Positions 1 through 9,203 are shown, numbered from the stretch's first letter. The stretch: 64,000 bases of DNA from Deltaproteobacteria bacterium (GCA_021779095.1 JAJYBI010000001.1:143810-207809); one strand, 5' to 3'. Numbers and translations are program-made. The notes: generated by a model not told the origin, from the letters alone.

Positions 1-2
1 GC

Positions 3-653
3 ATCCTGGAACCGTTCGGCGTTTCGGAAAAAGGTGCCGACGCCATCGCCTACACCTGGCTCATCATCGCCCTGCTCCTGGTGCTGTCCATTCTCGCCAC
101 CAAGGCGATAAAGACGGTTCCGTCCGGCATGCAGAACTTCATGGAAGTCATCGTCAGCGGCATCGAGAACATGGTCGTCGAGAACATGGGAGAGCACGGC
201 AAGCCGTTCTTCCCGCTGATCGCCACGCTGGCGCTCTTCATCCTCGTCTCCAACCTCATCGGCCTCATCCCCGGCTTCTATCCCCCGACCGCCAACGTCA
301 ATACCCCGCTGGCCTGCGCCGTCATCGTATTCGTAACGACGCACCTGGTCGGCATCAAGGAGCACGGGGTCAGCTACATAAAGCATTTCATGGGGCCTAT
401 CTGGTGGCTTGCCCCCCTGATCTTCTTCATCGAGGTAATCGGCCACCTGTCGCGCGTCGTCTCTCTCACGCTACGTCTCTTCGGCAACATGAACGGCCAC
501 GAACTGGTCCTTCTGATCTTCTTCGGCCTGGCGCCGTTCCTGGTGCCCCTGCCGATGATGATCATGGGGGTGCTCGTCTCCTTCATCCAGGCGTTCGTCT
601 TCATGCTGCTGGCCATGATCTACATCCAGGGCTCCCTGGAAGAGGCACACTAA
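3..653 (+). CDS. atpB: F-type ATP synthase subunit a (5' end outside window)
   Basis: Membrane subunit a of the F0 sector, which provides the proton (or sodium) half-channels against the c-ring. The reading frame is open from base 3, so the true start lies upstream; 216 codons are visible and only a short N-terminus is missing. Several hydrophobic helices are present. The conserved helix reading [15 protein letters not shown] holds the essential arginine that faces the c-ring carboxylate, and the C-terminal helix ends in [11 protein letters not shown], typical of the family. atpE follows after about 115 bases on the same strand. The F1 genes are not here but at 41.7-47.7 kb on the other strand. 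Confidence 0.97.
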   Translation: MLEPFGVSEKGADAIAYTWLIIALLLVLSILATKAIKTVPSGMQNFMEVIVSGIENMVVENMGEHGKPFFPLIATLALFILVSNLIGLIPGFYPPTANVNTPLACAVIVFVTTHLVGIKEHGVSYIKHFMGPIWWLAPLIFFIEVIGHLSRVVSLTLRLFGNMNGHELVLLIFFGLAPFLVPLPMMIMGVLVSFIQAFVFMLLAMIYIQGSLEEAH

Positions 654-660
654 TTAAAGC

Positions 661-711
661 AGGCGCAAGGCTCAAGGTAGTTTCCCTGAGCCTTGTGCCC
701 TGAACCTTTAG
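661..711 (+). repeat. Degenerate heptanucleotide repeat with hairpin between atpB and atpE
   Basis: The atpB-atpE gap reads as consecutive seven-base units of two types, AGGCGCA/AGGCTCA-like and then CCCTGAG/CCTTGTG/CCCTGAA-like. CAAGGCTCA (666-674) and TGAGCCTTG (687-695) form a perfect nine-base inverted repeat with a 12-base loop. A related array lies between atpD and atpC (42121-42190). It may shape relative expression of the c subunit, which is needed in many copies; that role is inference. A weak TATACT at 728-733 could be a -10 for atpE. Confidence 0.6.
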
Positions 712-768
712 CCCGATTTTTTATTCCTATACTGTTTAGGAAAACAACCCCACGAGGAGGTAGTACGG

Positions 769-1056
769 ATGAACTTTTTCAGTGTATGTGTTCTCGCAGC
801 AGGTATCGGCATGGCGCTCGCCACGGTAGGTACCGGTATCGGCCAGGGTCTGGCAGTGAAAAGCGCCGTCGAAGGCGTTTCCCGCAACCCCGGCGCTTCC
901 GGCAAAATCATGGTCATGATGCTGATCGGTCTGGCCATGATCGAGTCTCTGGCCATCTACGCCCTGGTTATCTGCCTCATCATCCTGTTCGTTGACCCGT
1001 TCCACGTAAAAGAACTGGCCAAGACGGTGATCGGCACCCTGCCCCCGGTAAAGTAA
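769..1056 (+). CDS. atpE: F-type ATP synthase subunit c
   Basis: Ring-forming proteolipid of F0, 95 residues in two hydrophobic helices joined by the polar loop SRNPGASGK. The ion-binding carboxylate is Glu59 in MIESLAIYA. Gln26 in GTGIGQG, Ser60 and Tyr64 occupy positions that are sodium ligands in Ilyobacter-type rings, while the threonine following ES there is Leu61 here. The set is therefore mixed and coupling-ion choice is uncertain. A strong Shine-Dalgarno (GAGGAGG, eight bases before ATG) fits the high demand for this subunit. A terminator follows at once, making this the last gene of the F0 transcript. Confidence 0.97.
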   Translation: MNFFSVCVLAAGIGMALATVGTGIGQGLAVKSAVEGVSRNPGASGKIMVMMLIGLAMIESLAIYALVICLIILFVDPFHVKELAKTVIGTLPPVK

Positions 1057-1073
1057 GCCGCATCTAAGTACGC

Positions 1074-1109
1074 AAAAAGGGCATGTCCGGCTGGACATGC
1101 CCTTTTTTT
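1074..1109. terminator. Bidirectional rho-independent terminator between atpE and pepA
   Basis: A perfect 15-base stem, 1074-1088 against 1093-1107, closes on a four-base loop. The A-run on the left and T-run on the right give a U-tract in both directions. It sits between the convergent genes atpE (+) and pepA (-). Confidence 0.93.
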
Positions 1110-1130
1110 GTCTTCACTGTATGACCCGGC

Positions 1131-2624
1131 CTAGCTCTCCGGCCGCACCCCCCGCAGGTACTCCACCAGGAGCCGGACCCCGACACCCGCCGCCCCCTTG
1201 GGGGTATAGGGGCGCCCCTTCTCCTCCCAGGCGGTACCGGCGATATCCAGATGCGCCCACCGTGCATTGCCGGCAAACTGCTTCAGAAACCAGCCGGCGG
1301 TGACGGCACCGGCCCATCGCCCGCCGGCGTTTTTGAGGTCCGCCACGTCGCTCTTCATCAGGTCGCCGTAGCCGTCCCACACCGGCAGCTCCCATAACCG
1401 CTCGCCGGTCCGCTCCCCCGCCTGCAAAAGGTCGCGGACGAGTCGCGCGCTGTTACCCATGATGCCGCTCGCCTCGCTCCCCAGGGCGACCATGCAGGCG
1501 CCGGTGAGGGTGGCGATGTCGATGAGCGCGGCCGGCTTGTACCTTTGCGCGTAGTGGAGCGCGTCGCACAGGAGCATCCGCCCCTCCGCGTCGGTATTCA
1601 CGATCTCCACCGTTGTGCCGGACATGGTGGTGACGATGTCGCCCGGCTTGTACGCACCGCCGTCGGGAAGATTTTCCGCCGCCGGCACGAGTCCGACCAG
1701 GTTCACGGGGAGTTTCAGCGTCGCCGCCGCCTGCAGGGTGCCGATGACCGCGGCCGCACCGGACATGTCGTCCTTCATCCGGTCCATCCCCTCGCCGGGC
1801 TTGAGGGAGATTCCCCCCGCATCGAAGGTGACCCCCTTCCCCACCAGCACGACCGGCCGTTCGTCCACCCCGGCACCCCGGTACTCCAGCACGATGAACT
1901 TCGGCGCCTGGCGCGACCCCTGGGCCACCGCGAGAATCCCGTGCATGGCGAGCCGTTCCATCTCCTCACGCTCCACGATCCGGCAGTCTATCCCCGTCGC
2001 AGCCGCCATCCGGACCGCCGCCTCGGCGAGGAACGTGGGGGTCGCCACGTTCCCCGGCTCGGAGACCAGGTCGCGGGTCAAGAGTACCGCGTCGCACAGC
2101 GCCGCCGTTTCCTTGGCGGCCCGGGTACGCCGTGCCTTCTGTTGTCCGTCGGGAAAGAGTGCCGTGACCTCGGTGAGAGAAGGCTTTTTCTTCTTGTCCG
2201 TCTTGTACCGGTCGAAGGCGTAGCTCCCCAGCCGGAACCCCTCCAGGGTGGCCCGCAGCGCGGCGTCCTCATCTCCCCCGGCGAGGTGCAGGATGGAAAC
2301 GGCGGCGCGGCACCCCGCCCCCCCCGCGCCCCTGACAGCTGTTCCGGCTGCCTGCCGCAGGGCCTCGTCGGACAGCTCCCGTTTCCTGCCGAGCCCCACG
2401 AGGACGATCCGCTGCGGCGCGACCCGGCCTATCCCGTCGACCATCCGCACCGCATTCCGTTTCCCGTCGAACTCGCCTGACCGGTACAGCTCCGCGATCT
2501 GCCCCCCCAGCTTCTCGTCCAGCAACGCCAGGTACGGCGCATCCTCCAGCCGGTCGAACCCCCCCACCACCAGCGCCTCGCAGGCGCACTCGAACGGTGC
2601 GGCCACCGTGGTCCTGATCTGCAT
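1131..2624 (-). CDS. pepA: Leucyl aminopeptidase (M17 family)
   Basis: Cytosolic two-metal aminopeptidase that removes N-terminal residues from peptides. The 497-residue length matches bacterial PepA. The N-terminal half is the variable A/B domain. The C-terminal catalytic domain carries the metal-binding and active-site blocks VGKGVTFDAGGISLKPG, KDDMSGAAAV and the family signature NTDAEGRMLL. A GGGAGG Shine-Dalgarno lies five bases before the ATG. It stands alone, convergent with atpE and divergent from the PHP gene. Confidence 0.95.
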   Translation of the reverse strand: MQIRTTVAAPFECACEALVVGGFDRLEDAPYLALLDEKLGGQIAELYRSGEFDGKRNAVRMVDGIGRVAPQRIVLVGLGRKRELSDEALRQAAGTAVRGAGGAGCRAAVSILHLAGGDEDAALRATLEGFRLGSYAFDRYKTDKKKKPSLTEVTALFPDGQQKARRTRAAKETAALCDAVLLTRDLVSEPGNVATPTFLAEAAVRMAAATGIDCRIVEREEMERLAMHGILAVAQGSRQAPKFIVLEYRGAGVDERPVVLVGKGVTFDAGGISLKPGEGMDRMKDDMSGAAAVIGTLQAAATLKLPVNLVGLVPAAENLPDGGAYKPGDIVTTMSGTTVEIVNTDAEGRMLLCDALHYAQRYKPAALIDIATLTGACMVALGSEASGIMGNSARLVRDLLQAGERTGERLWELPVWDGYGDLMKSDVADLKNAGGRWAGAVTAGWFLKQFAGNARWAHLDIAGTAWEEKGRPYTPKGAAGVGVRLLVEYLRGVRPES

Positions 2625-2675
2625 CTCACCCTCCCTTGATAAATTCAGCCCCTCCGTGGCGACACCGCCCCCGGA

Positions 2676-2704
2676 TTGACAATTCTCAACCGCTGTGAAA
2701 TAGT
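2676..2704 (+). promoter_or_regulatory. Sigma70-like promoter placing the start site at the PHP gene ATG
   Basis: TTGACA (2676-2681), a 17-base spacer and AATAGT (2699-2704). Six bases separate the -10 from the ATG at 2711, so transcription would begin at or next to the start codon. No Shine-Dalgarno is seen before that ATG. Together these suggest a leaderless mRNA. Confidence 0.55.
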
Positions 2705-2710
2705 GCCCCC

Positions 2711-3433
2711 ATGCGCATCATCGCCGACATGCACACCCACACCGTGGCCTCGGGCCACGCATATTCCACGGTAAACGAACTCGCCCAGGCGGCCGCCCGC
2801 AAGGGGCTTAAGGCGCTCGCCCTGACCGACCACGGCCCGGCGCTTCCCGGCGGTCCGCACCCGTACCACTTCGGAGCCATGCGGTTCATCCCCGCAACAA
2901 TCGACGGAGTGCGCATCCTCACCGGCGTGGAGGCCAACATTCTGGACGAGACGGGAAGGCTCGACCTGGACGACGCCTGCCTGCAGAAGCTCGATTTCGT
3001 CATGGCCGGGCTGCACGAGGGGTGCGGCATGGACGGGCGGGGAATCGACGCGAATACCGCTGCGCTTGTCCGGGTCATGGAGCACCCGCTGGTCCGGGCG
3101 GTCTCACACCCGGGAAACCCGGCCTTTCCCCTCCGCTACGATACGGTCGTGCAGGCGGCCCGTGCAACCGGGACGGCGCTGGAGATCAACAACTCCTCCT
3201 TCAGCATGAGCCGGGAGGGAAGCGCCCCCGTCTGCCGGAACCTCGCCCGGCTCATCGCCGAGCAGGGCGCCCCCGTCGTCGTCGGCAGCGACGCCCATAT
3301 CGCCCAGGGGGTCGGCGAGTTCGACGATGCAATTGCCGCGCTCCTCGCCGCCGGGGTGCGGGAGGAACAGGTAATGAACAGCTCCCTCGAACGGCTGACG
3401 GCGTTTCTCAACCTCCAGCCGCCCCCAGACTGA
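2711..3433 (+). CDS. PHP-domain phosphatase, YcdX family
   Basis: 240 residues, close in length and order of motifs to E. coli YcdX, a trinuclear-zinc phosphatase of the PHP superfamily. Metal-binding motifs are visible in order: DMHTHT near residue 7, ALTDHGPA, the conserved PHP-type Glu in GVEANI, AGLHEG, SHPGNP, ALEINNSSF and GSDAHIA. The chemistry expected is hydrolysis of a phosphoester; the physiological substrate is not known. The ATG has no Shine-Dalgarno but sits exactly at the predicted start site of the promoter at 2676-2704. Convergent with htrA, sharing a terminator region. Confidence 0.88.
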   Translation: MRIIADMHTHTVASGHAYSTVNELAQAAARKGLKALALTDHGPALPGGPHPYHFGAMRFIPATIDGVRILTGVEANILDETGRLDLDDACLQKLDFVMAGLHEGCGMDGRGIDANTAALVRVMEHPLVRAVSHPGNPAFPLRYDTVVQAARATGTALEINNSSFSMSREGSAPVCRNLARLIAEQGAPVVVGSDAHIAQGVGEFDDAIAALLAAGVREEQVMNSSLERLTAFLNLQPPPD

Positions 3434-3459
3434 AAAAGGGGGCCGCGTTACCGGTCCCC
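3433..3459 (-). terminator. Rho-independent terminator of htrA
   Basis: On the minus strand an eight-pair stem (3452-3459 with 3438-3445, one G-U pair) with a six-base loop is followed by TTTTT. It lies immediately after the stop of the convergent PHP gene and 19 bases past the htrA stop. Confidence 0.75.
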
Positions 3460-3477
3460 TTCGCCATTTCTTCACCT

Positions 3478-4872
3478 TCAGCTGACCCTCACGGCCACGA
3501 AGAGCGATGAGGTACCCCGTTTCAGCAGGATCCGCAGCAGCCCGTTCTTTTTGACCGACGCCAGCGCCTTGTCGTACTCATCGAGGGTAGAAATCTTGCT
3601 GCCGTTGACCTCCTGAATGACGTCCCCCGGCTGGATTCCCGCATCAACTGCGGCACCGGCGGGAGCCACTTCGGTCACTACGACTCCTTTCGTCACGGAC
3701 AGCTGCATCCGCGTCGCCAACTCGGGGGTCAGCTCCTGTACCGTCATCCCCAGCATTCTCTTGATCGCACCACTCGCCTCGGCAGCGGTTTCCTGCAGCT
3801 TGTCGATGGTCACCGTCACCTCTTTGTGCTTACCGTCCCGGATGATATCGAGCTTCACCTTCGATCCCACCGGTGTTGAGGCGACGAGCCGCGGCAGTTC
3901 GTTGAACTCGCCGAGCTGCTTGCCATCGTACGTGACGATGATGTCTCCCACCTTCAGTCCGGCCTTTTCGGCGGGGCTGCCGGCAATCACCTCACTCACC
4001 AGCGCCCCCTTTTCTCCTTTGACACCGAAGGACTTCGCCAGGTCCTCGGTGAGCGGCTGGATCATGACGCCGAGACGCCCCCGCGTCACCTTCCCCTTTT
4101 CCTGCAGCTGGGGAATGATCGCCTTGGCCATGTTGATCGGTATGGCGAAACCGATCCCCTGCCCCCCCGCGATGATGGCGGTATTGATGCCGACCACCTG
4201 GCCCTCCGCATTGAAGAGCGGGCCGCCGGAATTACCCGGGTTGATGGAGGCATCGGTCTGGATGTAGTCGTCGTAGGGGCCGCTGCCGATGACCCGCCCC
4301 TTGGCGCTGACGATCCCGGCGGTGACGGTCGCCTCGAGACCGAACGGGTTGCCGATCGCCATGACCCATTCGCCGACCTGCAGCTTGTCGCTGTCGCCGA
4401 GAGGCGCCACGGGAACATGCTCCTTGGTGGTGATCTTCACGAGGGCGATGTCCAGCTTTTCGTCCGCACCCTTCACCACTCCCTTGAACTCCCGTCCGTC
4501 GTAAAGTTTCACCTTGATCTCGTCGGCGCCATCGACCACATGGTTGTTCGTGATGATATACCCGTCATCACTGATGATGAAGCCGGTGCCGAGGCTTCGC
4601 TGGGTATGGGGACGCCGGTTGTTCTCGAAGAACCGATTGAAGAAGTCGTCGAAGGGGTCCTGGCCGAAGGGGCTCGGCCGCTGGAACATCCTTGACGGTG
4701 TAATCGTTTTCGAGGTGCTGATGTTCACTACCGCGGGCTTCAGTCTCTTGGCCAGCTCGACAAAATCGGGCATGACCGCCTTCGCAGAGGCGATCCCCGA
4801 TCCGAAAAAGAGCCCCAACAGTAGTCCGGACATAACCAGTGACAATGTGCGTTTCAGATTGATGCTCGACAT
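3478..4872 (-). CDS. htrA: HtrA/Do-family periplasmic serine protease
   Basis: Periplasmic protease/chaperone for damaged envelope proteins, 464 residues. An N-terminal hydrophobic segment (about 11-30) serves as export signal. The trypsin-like domain shows His111 (TNNHVV), Asp141 (EKLDIAL) and Ser215 (INPGNSGGP). Two PDZ domains follow, about 255-345 and 365-455, the layout of DegP/DegQ. GGGAGG precedes the ATG by five bases. It lies 126 bases downstream of a two-component pair on the same strand, which suggests an envelope-stress unit; this link is inference. Whether it behaves as DegP, DegQ or DegS cannot be settled from sequence. Confidence 0.95.
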   Translation of the reverse strand: MSSINLKRTLSLVMSGLLLGLFFGSGIASAKAVMPDFVELAKRLKPAVVNISTSKTITPSRMFQRPSPFGQDPFDDFFNRFFENNRRPHTQRSLGTGFIISDDGYIITNNHVVDGADEIKVKLYDGREFKGVVKGADEKLDIALVKITTKEHVPVAPLGDSDKLQVGEWVMAIGNPFGLEATVTAGIVSAKGRVIGSGPYDDYIQTDASINPGNSGGPLFNAEGQVVGINTAIIAGGQGIGFAIPINMAKAIIPQLQEKGKVTRGRLGVMIQPLTEDLAKSFGVKGEKGALVSEVIAGSPAEKAGLKVGDIIVTYDGKQLGEFNELPRLVASTPVGSKVKLDIIRDGKHKEVTVTIDKLQETAAEASGAIKRMLGMTVQELTPELATRMQLSVTKGVVVTEVAPAGAAVDAGIQPGDVIQEVNGSKISTLDEYDKALASVKKNGLLRILLKRGTSSLFVAVRVS

Positions 4873-4998
4873 GACTACCTCCCGCTAGAGTTAGCTGAAC
4901 AACTCATTAAGAGTAGTAAGACGTCCCCGGTTTGTCAACCAGTCCGCACGACATCTCACATGGCGGTCAGGAGGAAAGGCCTTTCGGAGAGGAGTGCA

Positions 4999-6408
4999 TC
5001 AGACGGCTGTCAAGGGGATGACGACGCTGAAGGTACTGCCGGAGCCGGGTGCACTCCGGACGTCTATACGGCCACGGTGGGCCGTAACCAGGGCTTTCAC
5101 GAGGGAAAGACCGAGACCGGTACCGCCGTCGGTGCGGTTTCGCGCGGAATCGATGCGGTAGAACGGATCGAAAATCTTCCCCTGATGCTCCGGGGGGATG
5201 CCCGAGCCGGTGTCCTGTACCGACACCACCCCGGTATTGTCCGACCGTGCAACGCAGGAGACGGTAAGGGCACCGCCGGCGGGAGTCGCCTGGATGGCGT
5301 TGTCCGTGAGGTTCATGAGCAACTGCTTCAGCCGGGCACGGTCCCCCATGACCACAACCCCGTCGTTCGCGGCAATCGAGAGGGAAAGCTCCGCCTCGGC
5401 ACAGCGTCGCTCCAGCCGCTCCTCCAGCTCGCGGACGATCTCGGCCAGATCGACCTTCTCGAAGTTCAACCCCCCGCCCAGCTCGACCTTTTCCAGTTCC
5501 AGCAGTTCCTCGATCATGGAGGACATGCGGGTTATCTCTTCCAGGCTGCTCTGCAGCGCCTCGCGGAACTGATCCGGCTCCTTCGCCCAGCGAAGCGCCA
5601 CCTCCGTCTCCCCCCGCATGATGGTGAGGGGGGTCCTCAGTTCGTGGGACACATCGGAGGAAAACTGCCGGATCTTCGCGACGGCATGATCGACGCGCTC
5701 GAGAAGCTCGTTGAACGTCGCCGCCAGCCGGCCGATCTCGTCGTCGGGATTTTCGATCCGCAGCCGCACGCTGAGGTTTTCCGCCGACATCCGGCGGATG
5801 GTACGCGTCATGACGTCCACCGGCTTCAGCGCCCGGCCCGCCAGGAACCAGCCGCCGGTGACGAGGATGAGCAGACCGACCGGGACGAAGACGAACATGG
5901 CGTGACGGATCTTGTCGAGGGTCTGGGCCGGCTCTTTGAGGGAAACTCCGACCTGTATGATACGCCTAAGCTTCCCGTCGGCATAGAGGGGGAACGATAC
6001 CAGCCGGTACGGGACGTGGTGGGGGCCGGGAACCGTTTCGTACGTGATCTTCCCAGCGGCGGCGGACTGGAGTGTATTCCTGCCGGCGGGGAGATCCAGG
6101 TTGTCCGGCATGCCTGCCTCGACCTTCGCCGTTCCGGACGTATCGAGGATCCGGACGATCTTGCCGGTGCTCTTCTCACCGAGAAAATCCTCCAGCACCT
6201 GGCCAAACACTGACGAGTCCGCCTCACGGAACGGTTCCATGGTCGGACTCGCCAGCGATTCCGCAATCATGAGCAGGCTGCTGTCCGAGCCGGAATACAG
6301 CTGCTCCCGGACGAACAGGAACAGGCCGGAACTGGAGATGGCCAGGATGACCACCAGGTTGAGGAAATACCAGAGGGTCAGCCTGAACCGGATCGAGCGA
6401 AAAAACAA
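4999..6408 (-). CDS. Sensor histidine kinase of an OmpR-type two-component system
   Basis: Inner-membrane sensor kinase, 469 residues. First membrane segment about 11-33, an extracytoplasmic sensor region to about 170, second membrane segment about 171-192, then HAMP (to about 245). The dimerisation/phosphoacceptor box FSSDVSHELRTPL has His255. The ATP-binding domain has the N box (LLMNLTDNAIQAT), the G1 box DTGSGIP and the G2 box GLGLSLVKALV. It starts four bases after its response regulator stops, so the two are co-transcribed. The stimulus is unknown. Neighbouring htrA suggests the envelope, as for CpxA or BaeS, but the sensor region gives no direct evidence. Confidence 0.95.
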   Translation of the reverse strand: MFFRSIRFRLTLWYFLNLVVILAISSSGLFLFVREQLYSGSDSSLLMIAESLASPTMEPFREADSSVFGQVLEDFLGEKSTGKIVRILDTSGTAKVEAGMPDNLDLPAGRNTLQSAAAGKITYETVPGPHHVPYRLVSFPLYADGKLRRIIQVGVSLKEPAQTLDKIRHAMFVFVPVGLLILVTGGWFLAGRALKPVDVMTRTIRRMSAENLSVRLRIENPDDEIGRLAATFNELLERVDHAVAKIRQFSSDVSHELRTPLTIMRGETEVALRWAKEPDQFREALQSSLEEITRMSSMIEELLELEKVELGGGLNFEKVDLAEIVRELEERLERRCAEAELSLSIAANDGVVVMGDRARLKQLLMNLTDNAIQATPAGGALTVSCVARSDNTGVVSVQDTGSGIPPEHQGKIFDPFYRIDSARNRTDGGTGLGLSLVKALVTAHRGRIDVRSAPGSGSTFSVVIPLTAV

Positions 6409-6412
6409 TGGA

Positions 6413-7087
6413 TCAATCCTCTTCCTTTAAGATGTAGCCAACCCCGCGTACCGTGTGGATCAGCTTCCGATCGGAGTCGCGATCGACCTTTTTCCGCAGG
6501 TAGTTGACGTACACATCGATGATGTTCGTGAAGCTGTCGAAGGTATAATCCCAGACGTGCTCGGCGATCATGGTGCGGGTGAGGACCTGGTTCGGATTGC
6601 GCATGAAGTATTCCAGAAGTCCGTACTCCTTCGCCGTGAGGTCGATCTCCTTGTCACCGCGCCAGACCTTGTGGGTAACCGGGTCGATGCGCAGGTCGCT
6701 GAAGCGGATCTCCGCACCGCGGTCCATCTCGCTGCGCCGCAGGAGGGCGCGCACCCGGGCCAGAAGCTCCGTGAACGCGAACGGTTTGGTCAGGTAGTCG
6801 TCGGAACCCGACTCCAGACCGGCGACGATATCCTCAACCGTATCCTTGGCGGTCAGCATCAGAATGGGGGTGGAAATCCTGCCGGCACGCATCTCCCGGG
6901 CCACGCTCAGACCGTCCTTCTTCGGCAGCATGACGTCCAGGACCACCAGATCAAAACTCCCCTCCGACAGCATCTTGAGCGCCTCCTCACCGTCGCCGGC
7001 CGTTTCGACCTCGTACTTTTCCTCCTCAAGTCCGCGCTTGATAAAGCTCGAAACCTTCTTCTCGTCTTCCACCACCAGAATTTTCAT
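6413..7087 (-). CDS. OmpR/PhoB-family response regulator
   Basis: DNA-binding response regulator of 224 residues. The receiver domain has the acidic pair in LVVEDE, phosphoacceptor Asp51 (LVVLDVMLP) and the conserved Lys in LTKPFAF. The winged-helix output domain ends in TVRGVGYILKEED. The start chosen is ATG at 7087, preceded by AAAGGAG; an in-frame upstream start would add 14 residues not seen in the family. The partner kinase is directly downstream. This regulator is the likely controller of the kinase and possibly of htrA. Confidence 0.95.
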   Translation of the reverse strand: MKILVVEDEKKVSSFIKRGLEEEKYEVETAGDGEEALKMLSEGSFDLVVLDVMLPKKDGLSVAREMRAGRISTPILMLTAKDTVEDIVAGLESGSDDYLTKPFAFTELLARVRALLRRSEMDRGAEIRFSDLRIDPVTHKVWRGDKEIDLTAKEYGLLEYFMRNPNQVLTRTMIAEHVWDYTFDSFTNIIDVYVNYLRKKVDRDSDRKLIHTVRGVGYILKEED

Positions 7088-7141
7088 GTCGTCATTTCTC
7101 CTTTCCTTTTCAATCGATTGGTAATGCACAGGAAATACCTG

Positions 7142-7954
7142 TCAATCAGTACGCAGAGCAAACTTCTTTGCCACGATCTCCGCGGCGGACTCCTCCACCG
7201 ACTTGTTCGTCACGTCGATCACCATCCAGCCGGGGTGCCTGCGGTACAGTTTCCGGCAGAACTCCAGCTCCTCCTCCACCTGCTCGAAGTCGGCGTACCT
7301 GCCCCGCGGCGGCTGGCGCAGGTTGCGCAGGCGGGACGAGCGGATCTCGATCAACCGCTTGGCATCGATGATCAGCCCCACGACCCGGTCCGGGTCCAGC
7401 CCGTCCAGCTCCACCGGCACCGGCAGGTCCTTCACCAGGGGAACGTTCGCCACCTTGTACCCCTTGTGCGCCAGGTACATGGAGAGCGGCGTCTTGGAAC
7501 TGCGGGAGACCCCGACGAGCACGATATCGGCCTTGCACAGGTTGCGCAGCTCCTGGCCGTCGTCGTGCTTCACGGTGAAATTGACCGCATCCACCCGCTT
7601 GAGGTACTCCGCATCCATCTGGTACTGCAGTCCGGGCTCCTCTTTCGGCGCGGTACCGAGAAAATTGGCCAGCTTGTACAAAAGGGGAGTGATGAGGTCG
7701 ATCATCTCCATGCCGTGCGCCTCGGCCTCGGTCCGCACGAGCTCTGCGAGCACCGGATTGACGAGGGTATAGACGATGATCCCCGGCTGACGTGCCGCCT
7801 CCTCCATCGCGCGGAGGACATCCTCGCGGCTGAGCAGCCGGTTGAAGCGGCGCACCCGCACCTCCTGGTCGCGGAACTGGAACATCGCCGCCCTGACGAT
7901 CCGGTCGACCGTCTCGCCGGTCGCATCGGAAAAAAGATAGATGTGCCTGACCAT
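7142..7954 (-). CDS. ppsR: Bifunctional kinase/pyrophosphorylase regulating PEP synthase or PPDK (DUF299)
   Basis: 270 residues, the normal length of the DUF299 family. Members control PEP synthase or pyruvate phosphate dikinase by ADP-dependent threonine phosphorylation and by phosphate-dependent dephosphorylation. The N-terminus [15 protein letters not shown] and the P-loop GVSRSSKTP are both diagnostic. A related metabolic gene, ppc, lies elsewhere in the window, but the target dikinase/synthase is not here. It is just upstream of the two-component pair on the same strand with a 54-base gap; co-transcription is possible, with no evident functional link. Confidence 0.93.
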   Translation of the reverse strand: MVRHIYLFSDATGETVDRIVRAAMFQFRDQEVRVRRFNRLLSREDVLRAMEEAARQPGIIVYTLVNPVLAELVRTEAEAHGMEMIDLITPLLYKLANFLGTAPKEEPGLQYQMDAEYLKRVDAVNFTVKHDDGQELRNLCKADIVLVGVSRSSKTPLSMYLAHKGYKVANVPLVKDLPVPVELDGLDPDRVVGLIIDAKRLIEIRSSRLRNLRQPPRGRYADFEQVEEELEFCRKLYRRHPGWMVIDVTNKSVEESAAEIVAKKFALRTD

Positions 7955-8033
7955 CGGCAGGAAAACCCTCGCTCCGGAAGCCGGATTCTTTCATTAGACC
8001 AATGTTAACATGGTTTTCCCGCCATGCACATAG

Positions 8034-9203
8034 TCACGTAAATTTTTTCTGAAATTCGACCCGTATGCCGTTTCGCAACTCCGCGCAGAGCGCGAGGTCG
8101 ACGGCCGTCAGCGCCATCGCCGTCGCCCCCTCGAGGGCGGCACACCTACCCGTCTCGGAGATCGCCGCCCGGGCGAACGCCTCGGTGTGGATACGCACCC
8201 CGTCGCCGATGGGGACGTGGGGGTGAATCGTCGGCACCAGCTGCGAGACGTTGCCGATATCCGACGACCCCTTGCTCCCCGAAGGTGTCGTGGACTCCTC
8301 CAGCCCCAGGTAGCGCAACTGGCCGGCATACAGCGCTGAGAACGTGCGGTTCACCCGAAACGGCGCGATGATACGCCCTTCCTCCTCCAGTTCCAGGGTA
8401 CAGCCGGTAGCGAGCGCCGCTCCCCGGGCGCAGGCGATGACCCGCTCCCTGACCCGTTCCAGCTCCGCCATCTCCGCGGCCCTGACGTAGAAATAGCAGG
8501 CGGCCCGCTCCGGAATGATGTTCGGCGCAACGCCACCCTCGGTGATGATACCGTGCACCCGCACGTCCTGGCGCAGCTGCTGGCGGAGGGCGTTGATCCC
8601 GTTGAACGTCTGGATCACCGCATCCAGGGCGTTGATGCCGTCCTCGGGATAGGCGCCGGCATGGGCCGCCTTCCCCAGGAACCGGAACCTGACCTTGGCG
8701 AGACCGAGGGACTCCTTGATCACCTGCCGCCGGGACGAGGGGTGGACCATCATGGCGAAATCGATCCCGTCAAACAGACCCGCCCTGATCAGGTCCACCT
8801 TGCCGATCCCCAGCTCCTCGGCCGGGGTTCCCAGAACGGCGATGCGGACAAGCTCTGCTGGCAGGCAGCTCCGCAGGGAAAGCGCCGCACCGACTGCAGC
8901 CGCGGCGATGACATTGTGGCCGCAGGCGTGACCCAGCCCGGGGAGGGCGTCCATCTCAGCCAGAACGGCGATGGCAGGACCGCCGCTGCCCCACCGGGCA
9001 CAAAACGCCGTCTCCATCCCCCCCACCCCGCGTTCCAGGGCAAACCCGCCGCGTTCCAGGATGCCGGACAGGAGGGCAGACGACGCGAACTCCCGAAGCC
9101 CCGTCTCCGGGTTCCGGTGCAGTTCGTCGAGCACGGACAGGATGGTATCCCTGTGCGCCCCGACGGACGCCACGACCGCAGCTTTCAACCGTTCTGCATC
9201 CAC
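8034..9203 (-). CDS. M20-family amidohydrolase
   Basis: Metal-dependent amidohydrolase of 389 residues, M20D type (relatives act on N-acyl amino acids, p-aminobenzoyl-glutamate or indole-acetyl conjugates). The metal-binding segments AVLAEMDALPGLGHACGHN and the central dimerisation domain are recognisable. The ATG is preceded by a G-rich stretch (GGGGGG). It is monocistronic and divergent from prmA. The substrate cannot be deduced from sequence. Confidence 0.88.
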   Translation of the reverse strand: MDAERLKAAVVASVGAHRDTILSVLDELHRNPETGLREFASSALLSGILERGGFALERGVGGMETAFCARWGSGGPAIAVLAEMDALPGLGHACGHNVIAAAAVGAALSLRSCLPAELVRIAVLGTPAEELGIGKVDLIRAGLFDGIDFAMMVHPSSRRQVIKESLGLAKVRFRFLGKAAHAGAYPEDGINALDAVIQTFNGINALRQQLRQDVRVHGIITEGGVAPNIIPERAACYFYVRAAEMAELERVRERVIACARGAALATGCTLELEEEGRIIAPFRVNRTFSALYAGQLRYLGLEESTTPSGSKGSSDIGNVSQLVPTIHPHVPIGDGVRIHTEAFARAAISETGRCAALEGATAMALTAVDLALCAELRNGIRVEFQKKFT

